DNA of 33,879 bases, taken from NCBI GenBank assembly GCA_913061435.1, contig CAJXUK010000033.1:1-33879 (forward strand), read 5' to 3'. The notes beneath the pieces are model-generated. The model was not told the origin of the DNA. It worked only from the letters and a program-made list of their open reading frames with translations, and searched no databases. Made by a program: the position numbers and the translations under genes. The DNA comes from an uncultured Thalassolituus sp. GTDB lineage: Bacteria > Pseudomonadota > Gammaproteobacteria > Pseudomonadales > Oceanobacteraceae. This document shows positions 8,427-16,365 of this stretch, piece by piece; the stretch's first letter is position 1, and each line of letters begins with the position of its first letter.

Positions 8427-9331
8427 TAAATAAAGTGTTAAACATTAAATTTTTAAAAATAATTGCTGCTTTTGTCCTGCTGCAAAGCAGTATTCTTGCA
8501 CCAACAGCGGTTGCCGATTTTCCAATAGTGCTGACTGACGACGATGGTACGCAGCATACGTTTAAGCAACCCGTTACCCGCATAGTCAGTTTAATGCCGC
8601 ATGCTACCGAACTTCTTTTTGAAGTGAATGCCGAAGATCGTATTGTGGGGGCAGTGGATTATTCTGATTACCCCGAAGCAGCAAAAGCCATACCACGAGT
8701 TGGTGGCTACAGTGCCTTAAATATAGAAGCGATTATTGCGCTGCAACCCGAATTATTGATTGCGTGGCCAGAGGGCAATCGAAACCGTGAATTAGATCGT
8801 TTAAAAGCCTTGGGTATGAAAATCTTTGTATCTGATCCACGTAAGTTTTCAGACATAGCCAATGCTCTAGTGGCCTACGGTAAAATCACGGGTAACAACC
8901 AACAAGCTGAACAAGCCCAGCAAGCTTTTAATGAAAAGTTACAATTTTTGCGCTCAACATACAGCCAGCAAAGTAAAATCAGTGTTTTTTACCAAGTTTG
9001 GAATAACCCATTAATGACCCAAAACAGCAATACCTTTATTAGCCGTGCGATAGAGCTGTGTGGTGGTATTAATATTTTTGCTGATTTAGCCATGACTAAT
9101 CCCCAGGTCAGTATAGAATCTATTTTAATAAAAAACCCTCAAGTCATTGTCGCCAGCGGCATGGGGGAATCGCGCCCAGAATGGTTAGACGATTGGCGTG
9201 CTTACGATACTCTGCAAGCCGTGCAAAACAATCACTTGTACCATGTTTTGCCAGATCTTTTACAGCGTCCCACCTCTCGCTTTTTGCAAGGTACTCAACA
9301 ATTGTGTGAAGCTATCGCAAAAGCTCGGTAA
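8423..9331 (+). CDS. btuF: BtuF-like periplasmic cobalamin-binding protein
   Basis: The protein is a class III (helical backbone) substrate-binding protein of the BtuF/FhuD type. It has a signal peptide (hydrophobic residues 12-24, likely cleaved after AVA near residue 31). The two lobes carry the family's opening VTRIVSLMPHATELLFEVNAEDRIVGAVDYSDYP and, later, YQVWNNPLMTQNSNTFI and ELCGGINIF. BtuF hands vitamin B12 to the BtuCD importer, but no permease or ATPase gene follows here. The start is a GTG; a second in-frame GTG at 8435 is possible and neither has a strong ribosome site. It lies 79 bases after cobD, in the same direction, so it probably belongs to the same transcript. The cob neighbourhood favours corrinoid over iron-siderophore specificity. 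Confidence 0.88.
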   Translation: MINKVLNIKFLKIIAAFVLLQSSILAPTAVADFPIVLTDDDGTQHTFKQPVTRIVSLMPHATELLFEVNAEDRIVGAVDYSDYPEAAKAIPRVGGYSALNIEAIIALQPELLIAWPEGNRNRELDRLKALGMKIFVSDPRKFSDIANALVAYGKITGNNQQAEQAQQAFNEKLQFLRSTYSQQSKISVFYQVWNNPLMTQNSNTFISRAIELCGGINIFADLAMTNPQVSIESILIKNPQVIVASGMGESRPEWLDDWRAYDTLQAVQNNHLYHVLPDLLQRPTSRFLQGTQQLCEAIAKAR

Positions 9332-9427
9332 GACATTAAAATTCATAGCTTTTTGCCCCGTCATTGTTCAAATCTTTAACTATACTGAATTCTAGCCAAG
9401 CAATATTTAGATAAGTTAAGGGATATT

Positions 9428-12121
9428 ATGGACAGTTTCAAAGAAGTACACGACGACGATCCCATTGAAACAAAAGAGTGGGTTGACGCAATACATTCCG
9501 TTATCCGCGCTGAAGGCGTTGAACGCGCTCACTATTTAATTGAGCGTATCGCTGAACGTGCAACCAAAAGCGGCGCGCCTTTACCTTATGCGCTTAAAAC
9601 CCCTTATCGCAATACTATTCCCCCCGAAGCAGAAGCACCATTACCCGGTGATATTTTTATTGAGCGCCGTATTCGATCGCTAATTCGCTGGAATGCCTTG
9701 GCTATGGTAAGCCGAGCTAACCAAATTAATGCTGGTGATTTAGGCGGCCATATTTCCAGTTTTGCTTCTAGCGCTACTTTATATGATGTGGGTTTTAACC
9801 ATTTTTTTAGAGCGCCTAATCCTAATAGCAAAGAAGCCCCTTTGGGGGATTTGATTTATTATCAAGGTCATGTATCCCCTGGCATTTATGCGCGCTCTTA
9901 TCTAGAAGGGCGCTTTGATGAAAAAGATTTGGAATCGTTTCGCCGAGAAGCAATAAAACCGGGCTTATCATCTTATCCTCACCCTAAATTGATGCCCGAT
10001 TATTGGCAATTTCCTACTGTATCTATGGGTCTAGGCCCTCTACAAGCGATTTACCAAGCACATTTTATGCGTTACTTATCGGCTCACGGTTTAGTGCCTC
10101 GTAAAGGCCGTAAAGTGTGGGCGTTTTTGGGCGATGGCGAATGTGATGAACCAGAAACTTTGGGCGGAATATCGATGGCTGGCCGCGAAAAATTAGAGAA
10201 TCTAATTTTTGTGGTTAACTGCAACTTGCAAAGACTCGACGGGCCTGTTCGGGGCAACGGTAAAATTATTCAAGAGTTAGAGAGTGAATTTCGTGGCGCA
10301 GGTTGGAACGTAATTAAAGTGGTTTGGGGGCGTTTTTGGGATCCTCTACTGGCCAAAGATCGTGAAGGCTATTTGCAAAAACGTATGGATGAAACCGTAG
10401 ATGGCGAATTCCAAAATTATAAAGCCAAAGGCGGCAAGTACACGCGTGAACACTTTTTTAATAAATACCCAGAATTAAAAGAATTGATCAAAGATATGTC
10501 TGATGAAGACATATACAAGCTAAATCGTGGCGGTCACGATCCTTACAAAGTATTTGCTGCGTACCAACAAGCAATGAACCATAAAGGCCAGCCTACGGTT
10601 ATTTTAGCGCACACCGTAAAAGGTTATGGCATGGGGCCAGAAGCCGAAGCGCAAAACCCAACCCATTCGGTTAAAAAGCTCGACTTTAATAGTTTAAAAG
10701 CATTTCGTGATCGCTTTGATGTGCCAATTCGTGATGAAGATTTAGAAAAACTGCCTTTCTATCGCCCAGCAGAAGATAGTCCAGAAATGGTTTATCTAAG
10801 AAAGCAGCGCGAAAAATTAGGCGGTTATATGCCAGTACGCACCGAAAATTGGCAGGCCTTAAAAGCGCCAGAGCTAAGCAGTTTTAAAGGGCAGCTAGAC
10901 GGTAGCAAAGAGCGCGAAATATCTTCAACTATGGCATTTGTGCGCATTTTATCGCAATTGGTAAAAGACAAATCTTTAGGTGAACGAGTGGTTCCTATCG
11001 TGCCCGACGAAGCCAGAACATTTGGTATGGAAGGTATGTTTCGTCAACTAGGGATTTACTCATCAGGGGGGCAGCAATATGAGCCCGTTGATTCTGGCCA
11101 AATGATGTATTACCGCGAAGATAAAAAAGGTCGAATTTTAGAAGAGGGCATCAACGAAGCCGGTGCGTTTGCGGCTTGGATGGCTGCGGCAACATCATAC
11201 AGTACCAACAGTTTAGCCATGGTGCCTGTGTATGTTTTTTATTCGATGTTTGGTTTTCAGCGTATTGGTGATTTGGCTTGGGCTGCCGGAGATATGCAAG
11301 CTCAAGGGTTCTTAATTGGCGCAACGTCTGGCCGCACCACACTCAATGGCGAAGGCTTGCAACATCAAGATGGTCACAGTCATATTTTGGCCTCTACTAT
11401 TCCTAATTGTGTCAGTTACGATCCGACTTATGGCTATGAACTAGCAGTAATTATGCAAGATGGCTTGTATCGGATGTATGAGAAAAAAGAAAAGGTGTTC
11501 TACTACATCACCACAATGAATGAAAATTATGCGCACCCGCAAATACCAGAAGGTGTTGAAGAAGGCATTCGTCGTGGTATGTACCCATTAAAAACAGTCG
11601 GCGAAGCTGCGCAAGACCATAGCAATTGTATCCAGCTTTTAGGTTGTGGCTCGATCTTAATTCAGGTTCAAAAAGCAGCTGATTGGCTGGCTGAAAAAGG
11701 CATATGCTCGCAAGTTTGGAGCGTTACATCTTTTAATGAATTACGACGTGATGGCTTAAGTTGTGAGCGCCAGGATTATTTATCGGCGGGTGATCAAATT
11801 GAAATTCCGTACGTAACAAAGACACTCGATGTAACTGCTGGGCCTATTATTGCAGCGACCGATTACATGAAAGCCTATGCTGATCAAATTCGGCCTTATA
11901 TCCCAAAGGATCGTCAATACAAGGTACTAGGTACCGATGGTTTTGGCCGTAGTGATACTCGTGAAAATTTACGTTATTTCTTTGAAGTTGATTGGCAGCA
12001 CATTGCTTGGGCTGCTCTTTATGAACTGAAAAAACAAGGTGATTTAAGCGACGACGTGTTAACAGCGGCTCGGCAAGAATTAGCGATTAATCCTGCAAAA
12101 CCAGACCCTTTGTACAGCTAG
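9428..12121 (+). CDS. aceE: AceE: pyruvate dehydrogenase E1 component (homodimeric type)
   Basis: AceE is the thiamine-diphosphate-dependent E1 of the pyruvate dehydrogenase complex, decarboxylating pyruvate and acetylating the lipoyl group of AceF. The 897 residues compare with 887 in E. coli. The ThDP motif starts GDGECD (235-240) and ends with the Asn residues in VVNCNLQRLDGPV (263-275). GHISSFASSATLYDVGFNHFFR, YYQGHVSPGIYAR and EGLQHQDGHSHI are highly conserved blocks. A ribosome site AAGGGA (9418-9423) precedes the ATG. It is followed after 15 bases by aceF. The 96-base gap from btuF contains a possible -10 TATACT (about 9381-9386) without a convincing -35. No pdhR regulator gene is adjacent, unlike in E. 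coli. Confidence 0.98.
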   Translation: MDSFKEVHDDDPIETKEWVDAIHSVIRAEGVERAHYLIERIAERATKSGAPLPYALKTPYRNTIPPEAEAPLPGDIFIERRIRSLIRWNALAMVSRANQINAGDLGGHISSFASSATLYDVGFNHFFRAPNPNSKEAPLGDLIYYQGHVSPGIYARSYLEGRFDEKDLESFRREAIKPGLSSYPHPKLMPDYWQFPTVSMGLGPLQAIYQAHFMRYLSAHGLVPRKGRKVWAFLGDGECDEPETLGGISMAGREKLENLIFVVNCNLQRLDGPVRGNGKIIQELESEFRGAGWNVIKVVWGRFWDPLLAKDREGYLQKRMDETVDGEFQNYKAKGGKYTREHFFNKYPELKELIKDMSDEDIYKLNRGGHDPYKVFAAYQQAMNHKGQPTVILAHTVKGYGMGPEAEAQNPTHSVKKLDFNSLKAFRDRFDVPIRDEDLEKLPFYRPAEDSPEMVYLRKQREKLGGYMPVRTENWQALKAPELSSFKGQLDGSKEREISSTMAFVRILSQLVKDKSLGERVVPIVPDEARTFGMEGMFRQLGIYSSGGQQYEPVDSGQMMYYREDKKGRILEEGINEAGAFAAWMAAATSYSTNSLAMVPVYVFYSMFGFQRIGDLAWAAGDMQAQGFLIGATSGRTTLNGEGLQHQDGHSHILASTIPNCVSYDPTYGYELAVIMQDGLYRMYEKKEKVFYYITTMNENYAHPQIPEGVEEGIRRGMYPLKTVGEAAQDHSNCIQLLGCGSILIQVQKAADWLAEKGICSQVWSVTSFNELRRDGLSCERQDYLSAGDQIEIPYVTKTLDVTAGPIIAATDYMKAYADQIRPYIPKDRQYKVLGTDGFGRSDTRENLRYFFEVDWQHIAWAALYELKKQGDLSDDVLTAARQELAINPAKPDPLYS

Positions 12122-12136
12122 GTAAGGATTGAAACG

Positions 12137-13483
12137 ATGACAGTTGAAACAATAGCCGTCCCTGATTTGGGCGGCGCAGAACAAGTAGAAGTGATTGAGT
12201 TATTAGTTAATGTGGGTGAAGAAGTCGATGCAGAACAGTCCATATTAACCCTAGAAACAGATAAAGCCTCTATGGAAATCCCAGCGGGTAAAGCTGGGCG
12301 CATAGAAAAAATATTACTGACATTGGGTGACAAGGTATCAACAGGGGATGCCATGATAGAAATGACCCTGTCAGAAGGTGGTAATCAGCAACAAGGTATT
12401 GACGAAAATAGCGCAAGCAGTGAAGAATCTGAAGCAAAAATAGAATCTAGCCAAGAAGCAAAGCCAGAAAATAACCCAGAACTAGAAAATAACTCAGAGA
12501 TAGAAAAAAACTCAGAGATAGAAAAAAAATCGACCAAACCCCCTACAGAAATTTCTGACAATGCCGATAGCGTTAATAGGCTAGAGAAAACAGGAGTTAC
12601 TCATGCAGGGCCCTCGGTACGAAAACTAGCCCGTGAGTTTGGAGTTGATTTAGAGTTAGTAAGCGGTACAGGAATTCGTAATAGAATCACCAAAGATGAT
12701 TTGCAAGATTATGTTAAATCAACTTTGCAAAACACAGCTGGGGCGGGTGCAGGGTTACCAAAAGTTGCAGAGGTCGATTTTAGTAAATTTGGTGAAGTAG
12801 AAAGCCAAGCCCTAAATAAGATTAAGTTGGCAACAGCCAAGAACATGACAGCCGCTTGGCTAAACGTGCCACAAGTAACACAGTTTGACCAAGCAGATAT
12901 TACTGAACTAGAGGTTTTTAGAAAACAGGTGAACGCATTGCCAGATAACCTGCAAAAGTTATCGGCAGTCCCATTTGTTATGAAGGCCCTAGCTGTGGTT
13001 ATGAAGGAGTTTCCACAATTTAATGCATCGTTAGCGGCTGATGGCCAAGCATTAATTATGAAAAAATACATCCACATTGGTGTGGCGGTGGATACTCCAA
13101 AAGGATTACTTGTGCCAGTAATACGTGACATAGATCACAAAAGTGTTACAGAAATAGCACAAGAACTTAACGATAAAGCACATAAAGCACGGGCGGGTAA
13201 GCTAGGATTAAAAGACATGCAAGGTGGCTGTATTAGTGTGTCGAGCTTAGGCGGCATTGGAGGTACAGCATTTACCCCGATTGTTAATGCCCCCGAAGTA
13301 GCCATTTTAGGCTTATCACGTGCTGAAATGAAACCAGTGTGGAATGGTAGTGAATTTGTACCTAAGCTTATGTTACCGCTATCGTTATCTTATGATCACC
13401 GGGTGATTGATGGGGCTGAAGCAGCCCGATTTAGTCAGCGACTCGTTGCTTTATTAAGCGATATAAGACATTTGCTACTTTAG
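12137..13483 (+). CDS. aceF: AceF: dihydrolipoamide acetyltransferase (PDH E2), single lipoyl domain
   Basis: AceF is the core acetyltransferase of the pyruvate dehydrogenase complex. There is one N-terminal lipoyl domain (about 1-80) with lipoylated Lys43 in ETDKASMEIP. An acidic Glu/Asn/Ser-rich linker (about 82-150) follows, then a peripheral-subunit-binding domain (about 155-195; GPSVRKLAREFGVDL, GTGIRNRITKDDL). The catalytic domain (about 215-448) has active-site His421 in YDHRVIDGAEA. E. coli AceF has three lipoyl domains and 630 residues, whereas this protein has 448, so it is a short form. The linker contains an 18-base tandem repeat instead of the usual Ala/Pro-rich hinge. No lpd (E3) gene follows, so E3 must be encoded elsewhere. 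Confidence 0.97.
   Translation: MTVETIAVPDLGGAEQVEVIELLVNVGEEVDAEQSILTLETDKASMEIPAGKAGRIEKILLTLGDKVSTGDAMIEMTLSEGGNQQQGIDENSASSEESEAKIESSQEAKPENNPELENNSEIEKNSEIEKKSTKPPTEISDNADSVNRLEKTGVTHAGPSVRKLAREFGVDLELVSGTGIRNRITKDDLQDYVKSTLQNTAGAGAGLPKVAEVDFSKFGEVESQALNKIKLATAKNMTAAWLNVPQVTQFDQADITELEVFRKQVNALPDNLQKLSAVPFVMKALAVVMKEFPQFNASLAADGQALIMKKYIHIGVAVDTPKGLLVPVIRDIDHKSVTEIAQELNDKAHKARAGKLGLKDMQGGCISVSSLGGIGGTAFTPIVNAPEVAILGLSRAEMKPVWNGSEFVPKLMLPLSLSYDHRVIDGAEAARFSQRLVALLSDIRHLLL
12491..12526 (+). repeat. 18-bp tandem duplication in the aceF linker
   Basis: Two identical 18-base units (12491-12508 and 12509-12526), each AACTCAGAGATAGAAAAA, encode NSEIEK twice. A diverged third copy lies upstream at about 12470-12490 (NPELEN). 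Runs of seven to eight A residues at the unit ends would favour replication slippage. Confidence 0.85.
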
Positions 13484-13587
13484 ATTGAAGTTTTGGACAT
13501 TAATTAATGAATTTTATTTAATAGTGATCTAAAAATTATTTAACCGTGTAAATTACATGATCTTCTTCTTGAAAGAAGTCGCTAAAA

Positions 13588-13609
13588 AGCAGGTGACTAA
13601 AAACCTGCT
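13588..13609 (+). other. Hairpin in the leader of the chemoreceptor gene
   Basis: A perfect 7-bp stem, AGCAGGT (13588-13594) with ACCTGCT (13603-13609), has an 8-base A-rich loop 22 bases before the chemoreceptor ATG. No U tract follows, so it is not a typical terminator for aceF. It does not match the GEMM c-di-GMP riboswitch consensus that I remember. The rest of the 148-base gap (13484-13631) is AT-rich without a clear promoter. Confidence 0.4.
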
Positions 13610-13631
13610 ATAAGAAAGAAGGACGGACATT

Positions 13632-15650
13632 ATGTTAAAGAAGTTGTTATGGCCCGCTATGAAACTTATGGGCCGACTAAGTTATGCTGCTAAGTTTGGA
13701 TTAATCAGCTTTTTATTCATGGTCCCTTTGGTTTTTTTGAGTGGTCAGGTATTTTATGATTCTTATCAAAGCCTAGAAAAAACTGAAAGTGAATTGATAG
13801 CCGTTAATAATATTCAACATATTATGAGTGTTGTTTATGCCCTAGAAGATTACCGAAATTATGCTGCACCAGCTGTCTTTAAACCCGATGATGAGCTTAT
13901 TGCTCGTGTTAAAAGCTATCGTTTAAATGTGGATAATCAGCTAAAAAAAGCCATGTCCGCCATTGAAAACGAAGAGCTAAATCAGCAGCTTGATATGTTT
14001 AAGAAAAGCCAATTTGACAAGCTTAGTACTGAGGGCGAAGCCAGATTGACAACAATGCCTGATCAATACAAAAGCTATCAATCAGTGATGGACCAACTGT
14101 ATTTAATTATTAATCAATACTCTCAAAACACCGGTTTAGCACTAGATTCTGACCCAGAAATACAACAACTATTATTAATTTCTCAAGTCAATATGCCAAT
14201 CATACGAAATGCGGCTGGTATTGGCTACGCAGCTAGTATCTACGCAATGATTGAAAAATATTTGCAGTCCGCTACCTATGATTTCTTGAATGATATATAC
14301 GACCAAATGTCGGTTGCAATACCAGATATAGAATTAGTAAACACAAACCTAGAAGGGCTTAAATTAATCAATATTGCCGAACAGGCGAAACTCGCCAGTG
14401 AAGGCATGATTGATATCCAGATGAAATTAGATGAAGAAGTGATAGCTGCTACTCGAGTCACAATCGATTGGATAGATATAGAAACTGCGACCCAAAATAA
14501 AATTCAAGCATTGCGTGATATCGATAACTTGCTTCTTCCTTTAATCGCTCAAAAATTACAGCAAAGATTAGACGGTCAAACGGCTCAAATGACACAAACA
14601 GCATTAGTATTACTGGCCGTGCTGTTGATTATTGTTTATTTGTATTCAGCCTTTTTCTTATCGGTACAAGACTCCATTGCACGTTTTTTTAGAGCAGCGC
14701 AAAAAATTGCTAAAGGTGATTTAACACAGGTTATTCGCTTTGAGGGTAAAGATGAAATGGGTCAGCTACGCGATGCGTTTAACGAAATGACCTCAGAGGT
14801 AAGAGGCATTTTATCAACCGTAAAAGATACTGCCGAAAGTGTTGGTGAAAAAGTATTGTCGGTTGAAACGATTGCCAATAACAGTCGAAATTCTGTTAAT
14901 ACCCAAATGGTGCAAACTGAACAAGTAGCGACCACTATTAGCTTGATGTCGGAACGCGCCATAACTGTAGTAACCATGGCAGAAGACGCTGAAAAAGCCG
15001 CTTTATCGGGTGCTGATCGCTCATTGCAAGCAGGTAAAGTAGTAAATAATGTGATTTCGGATGTTCAACAGTTATCTGCAGAAATGAAAAACTCAATGGA
15101 AGCAGTAAACCGTTTAGCCGATAACTCAACTAACATCAGTTCTATTCTTGGGACAATTAAAGGCATTGCTGAGCAAACCAACTTATTGGCACTTAACGCC
15201 GCTATTGAGGCTGCACGTGCGGGTGAGCAAGGTCGAGGTTTTGCGGTTGTTGCCGACGAAGTAAGAACACTTGCTAGCCGTACTCAAGATTCAGCACAAG
15301 AGATTGACGGGCTTATTCAAGAGGTTCAACAAAACATTCAGCGCGCGGTAGACACGATGGAAATTAACCGCAAAATGGTTAGTAAAACCGTCGACAGTTC
15401 TGGACAAGTAGGTGAAGCATTAGAAAGTATTCAAGGCAGTATGGAAGAGATTCAGAAAAAGACTTTAGAAATTGTTTCTTCTGCCAGTAGCCAGCAAGAA
15501 GCGGCTAAAGCTCTGGATAACAACTTATCGGTTATTCGTCAGCAGGGCGAAGAAACAGTGGATAATGTTGAAGGAACAGTAACTGCGGTGCATCAAACAC
15601 AATCACTGACTCAATCATTAACAGAAAGAGTTGAGCGCTTTAAAGTGTAA
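13632..15650 (+). CDS. Methyl-accepting chemotaxis protein
   Basis: A transmembrane chemoreceptor of 672 residues. TM1 is about residues 21-43 and the periplasmic sensor about 44-320, apparently all helical and large (about 275 residues). TM2 is about 322-343 and HAMP about 344-397. The methylation and signalling helices follow, with the conserved hairpin tip around [20 protein letters not shown] and [17 protein letters not shown] (512-548). It ends in ERFKV with no CheR/CheB-binding pentapeptide. The sensor domain type was not recognised; its length would fit a helical bimodular or double four-helix-bundle sensor. The ligand is unknown. A ribosome site AAGAAGGA (13615-13622) precedes the ATG. 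It lies between the two B12 gene groups, but nothing in the protein shows a B12 role. A strong hairpin terminator follows at 15676-15702. Confidence 0.95.
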   Translation: MLKKLLWPAMKLMGRLSYAAKFGLISFLFMVPLVFLSGQVFYDSYQSLEKTESELIAVNNIQHIMSVVYALEDYRNYAAPAVFKPDDELIARVKSYRLNVDNQLKKAMSAIENEELNQQLDMFKKSQFDKLSTEGEARLTTMPDQYKSYQSVMDQLYLIINQYSQNTGLALDSDPEIQQLLLISQVNMPIIRNAAGIGYAASIYAMIEKYLQSATYDFLNDIYDQMSVAIPDIELVNTNLEGLKLINIAEQAKLASEGMIDIQMKLDEEVIAATRVTIDWIDIETATQNKIQALRDIDNLLLPLIAQKLQQRLDGQTAQMTQTALVLLAVLLIIVYLYSAFFLSVQDSIARFFRAAQKIAKGDLTQVIRFEGKDEMGQLRDAFNEMTSEVRGILSTVKDTAESVGEKVLSVETIANNSRNSVNTQMVQTEQVATTISLMSERAITVVTMAEDAEKAALSGADRSLQAGKVVNNVISDVQQLSAEMKNSMEAVNRLADNSTNISSILGTIKGIAEQTNLLALNAAIEAARAGEQGRGFAVVADEVRTLASRTQDSAQEIDGLIQEVQQNIQRAVDTMEINRKMVSKTVDSSGQVGEALESIQGSMEEIQKKTLEIVSSASSQQEAAKALDNNLSVIRQQGEETVDNVEGTVTAVHQTQSLTQSLTERVERFKV

Positions 15651-15675
15651 CGGAAGTCAACAAATTAAAGCGACC

Positions 15676-15702
15676 AAGAAGCCTACACGTTAGGCTTCTT
15701 TT
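15676..15702 (+). terminator. Rho-independent terminator after the chemoreceptor gene
   Basis: A perfect 10-bp stem, AAGAAGCCTA (15676-15685... equal to 15676-15685) with TAGGCTTCTT (15691-15700), has a 5-base loop followed by TT. The right arm also contains the last codons and stop (15690-15692) of the convergent adenosyltransferase gene, so the hairpin is part of a coding end. The T run is short (four) but the stem is strong. Confidence 0.75.
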
Positions 15703-16271
15703 GATTGAGTATGGCGGCTTTTCCACAACACTTCTTGGCCGCCATTTTGTCTTGCAATATCCCTTGCTAACACAAAGAAAAAGTCCGACAAACGGTTTAA
15801 GTACTGAACCGCTAAAGGATTCACCTCGTTCCCCGCTTCGGCTTCTTCATTAGCTAATTCTACAATGGCACGTTCTGCTCTACGGCTAACACTTCTAACC
15901 ATATGGCAATACGACGCCGCCTTGTTACCACCGGGTAAGATAAAATCTTTAAGTGGTGGTAAGGCTTCGTTAATATCCACTAACGCATCTTCAACGCCTT
16001 CTAGCATACTCGGTGCTAAAGCTTTATAGCCTGGCACACAGAGTTCGCCACCTAAATCAAACAAGTCATGTTGGATTTGGCTAAGCACTGTTTGATGCGC
16101 ATCGTTAGCGTCTAACTCAGCGGCTAAAACACCCACCCAAGAATTTACCTCATCGACTTCGCCGATCACGTGAATGCGAGTAGAGGTTTTGCTAATCCGA
16201 CTACCATCACCTAAGCCGGTTTCGCCTTTGTCACCTGTTTTGGTGGATATTTTTGATAGACGGTTACCCAT
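15690..16271 (-). CDS. PduO-type cob(I)yrinic acid a,c-diamide adenosyltransferase
   Basis: This ATP:corrinoid adenosyltransferase of the PduO family transfers the 5'-deoxyadenosyl group of ATP to Co(I) corrinoids, making the adenosylated form used by the Cob enzymes. Family blocks are TKTGDKGETGLGDGSR at the N-terminus (ATP binding), then GEVDEVNSWVG. SRRAERAIVEL and YLNRLSDFFFVLARDIA near the C-terminus complete the active site. It has 193 residues, normal for the stand-alone form. The frame is open to 16349, but the ATG at 16271 starts at the family N-terminus and has AAGGA 8 bases upstream. It is the last gene of the riboswitch-led btuB unit, separated from the lipoprotein gene by 94 bases that contain a hairpin. 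Co-transcription with btuB fits a corrinoid-processing role. Confidence 0.94.
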   Translation of the reverse strand: MGNRLSKISTKTGDKGETGLGDGSRISKTSTRIHVIGEVDEVNSWVGVLAAELDANDAHQTVLSQIQHDLFDLGGELCVPGYKALAPSMLEGVEDALVDINEALPPLKDFILPGGNKAASYCHMVRSVSRRAERAIVELANEEAEAGNEVNPLAVQYLNRLSDFFFVLARDIARQNGGQEVLWKSRHTQSKEA

Positions 16272-16292
16272 GAGATATTCCTTAATAATAAA

Positions 16293-16327
16293 TAAACGTT
16301 GAGTATAGCGGGTATACGCAACGTTTA
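16293..16327 (-). other. Imperfect palindrome between lipoprotein and adenosyltransferase genes
   Basis: A 9-bp perfect outer stem (TAAACGTTG 16293-16301 with CAACGTTTA 16319-16327), one A/G mismatch, then a 5-bp inner stem (GTATA with TATAC) closes a 5-base loop. On the minus strand the hairpin is followed by a T-rich stretch and then the ribosome site of the adenosyltransferase gene. It could be a weak attenuator or terminator lowering expression of the distal gene, an RNA-processing site or an operator. The sequence does not decide between these. Confidence 0.55.
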
Positions 16328-16365
16328 TTGCTACAGTTTTATGATTCAAACAGTTTACTTGATTA

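Noticed and set aside
9332-9427. Promoter for aceE with -10 TATACT near 9381
   Set aside because: The hexamer 17 bases upstream does not resemble a -35, so I did not list it as a feature.
12709-13131. 140-residue minus-strand frame inside aceF
   Set aside because: Fully overlaps the conserved aceF catalytic domain, with no start signal or recognisable domain.
13484-13631. Possible c-di-GMP (GEMM) riboswitch before the chemoreceptor
   Set aside because: Such riboswitches often precede chemoreceptor genes, but the conserved GEMM core is not present; only a simple 7-bp hairpin is seen.
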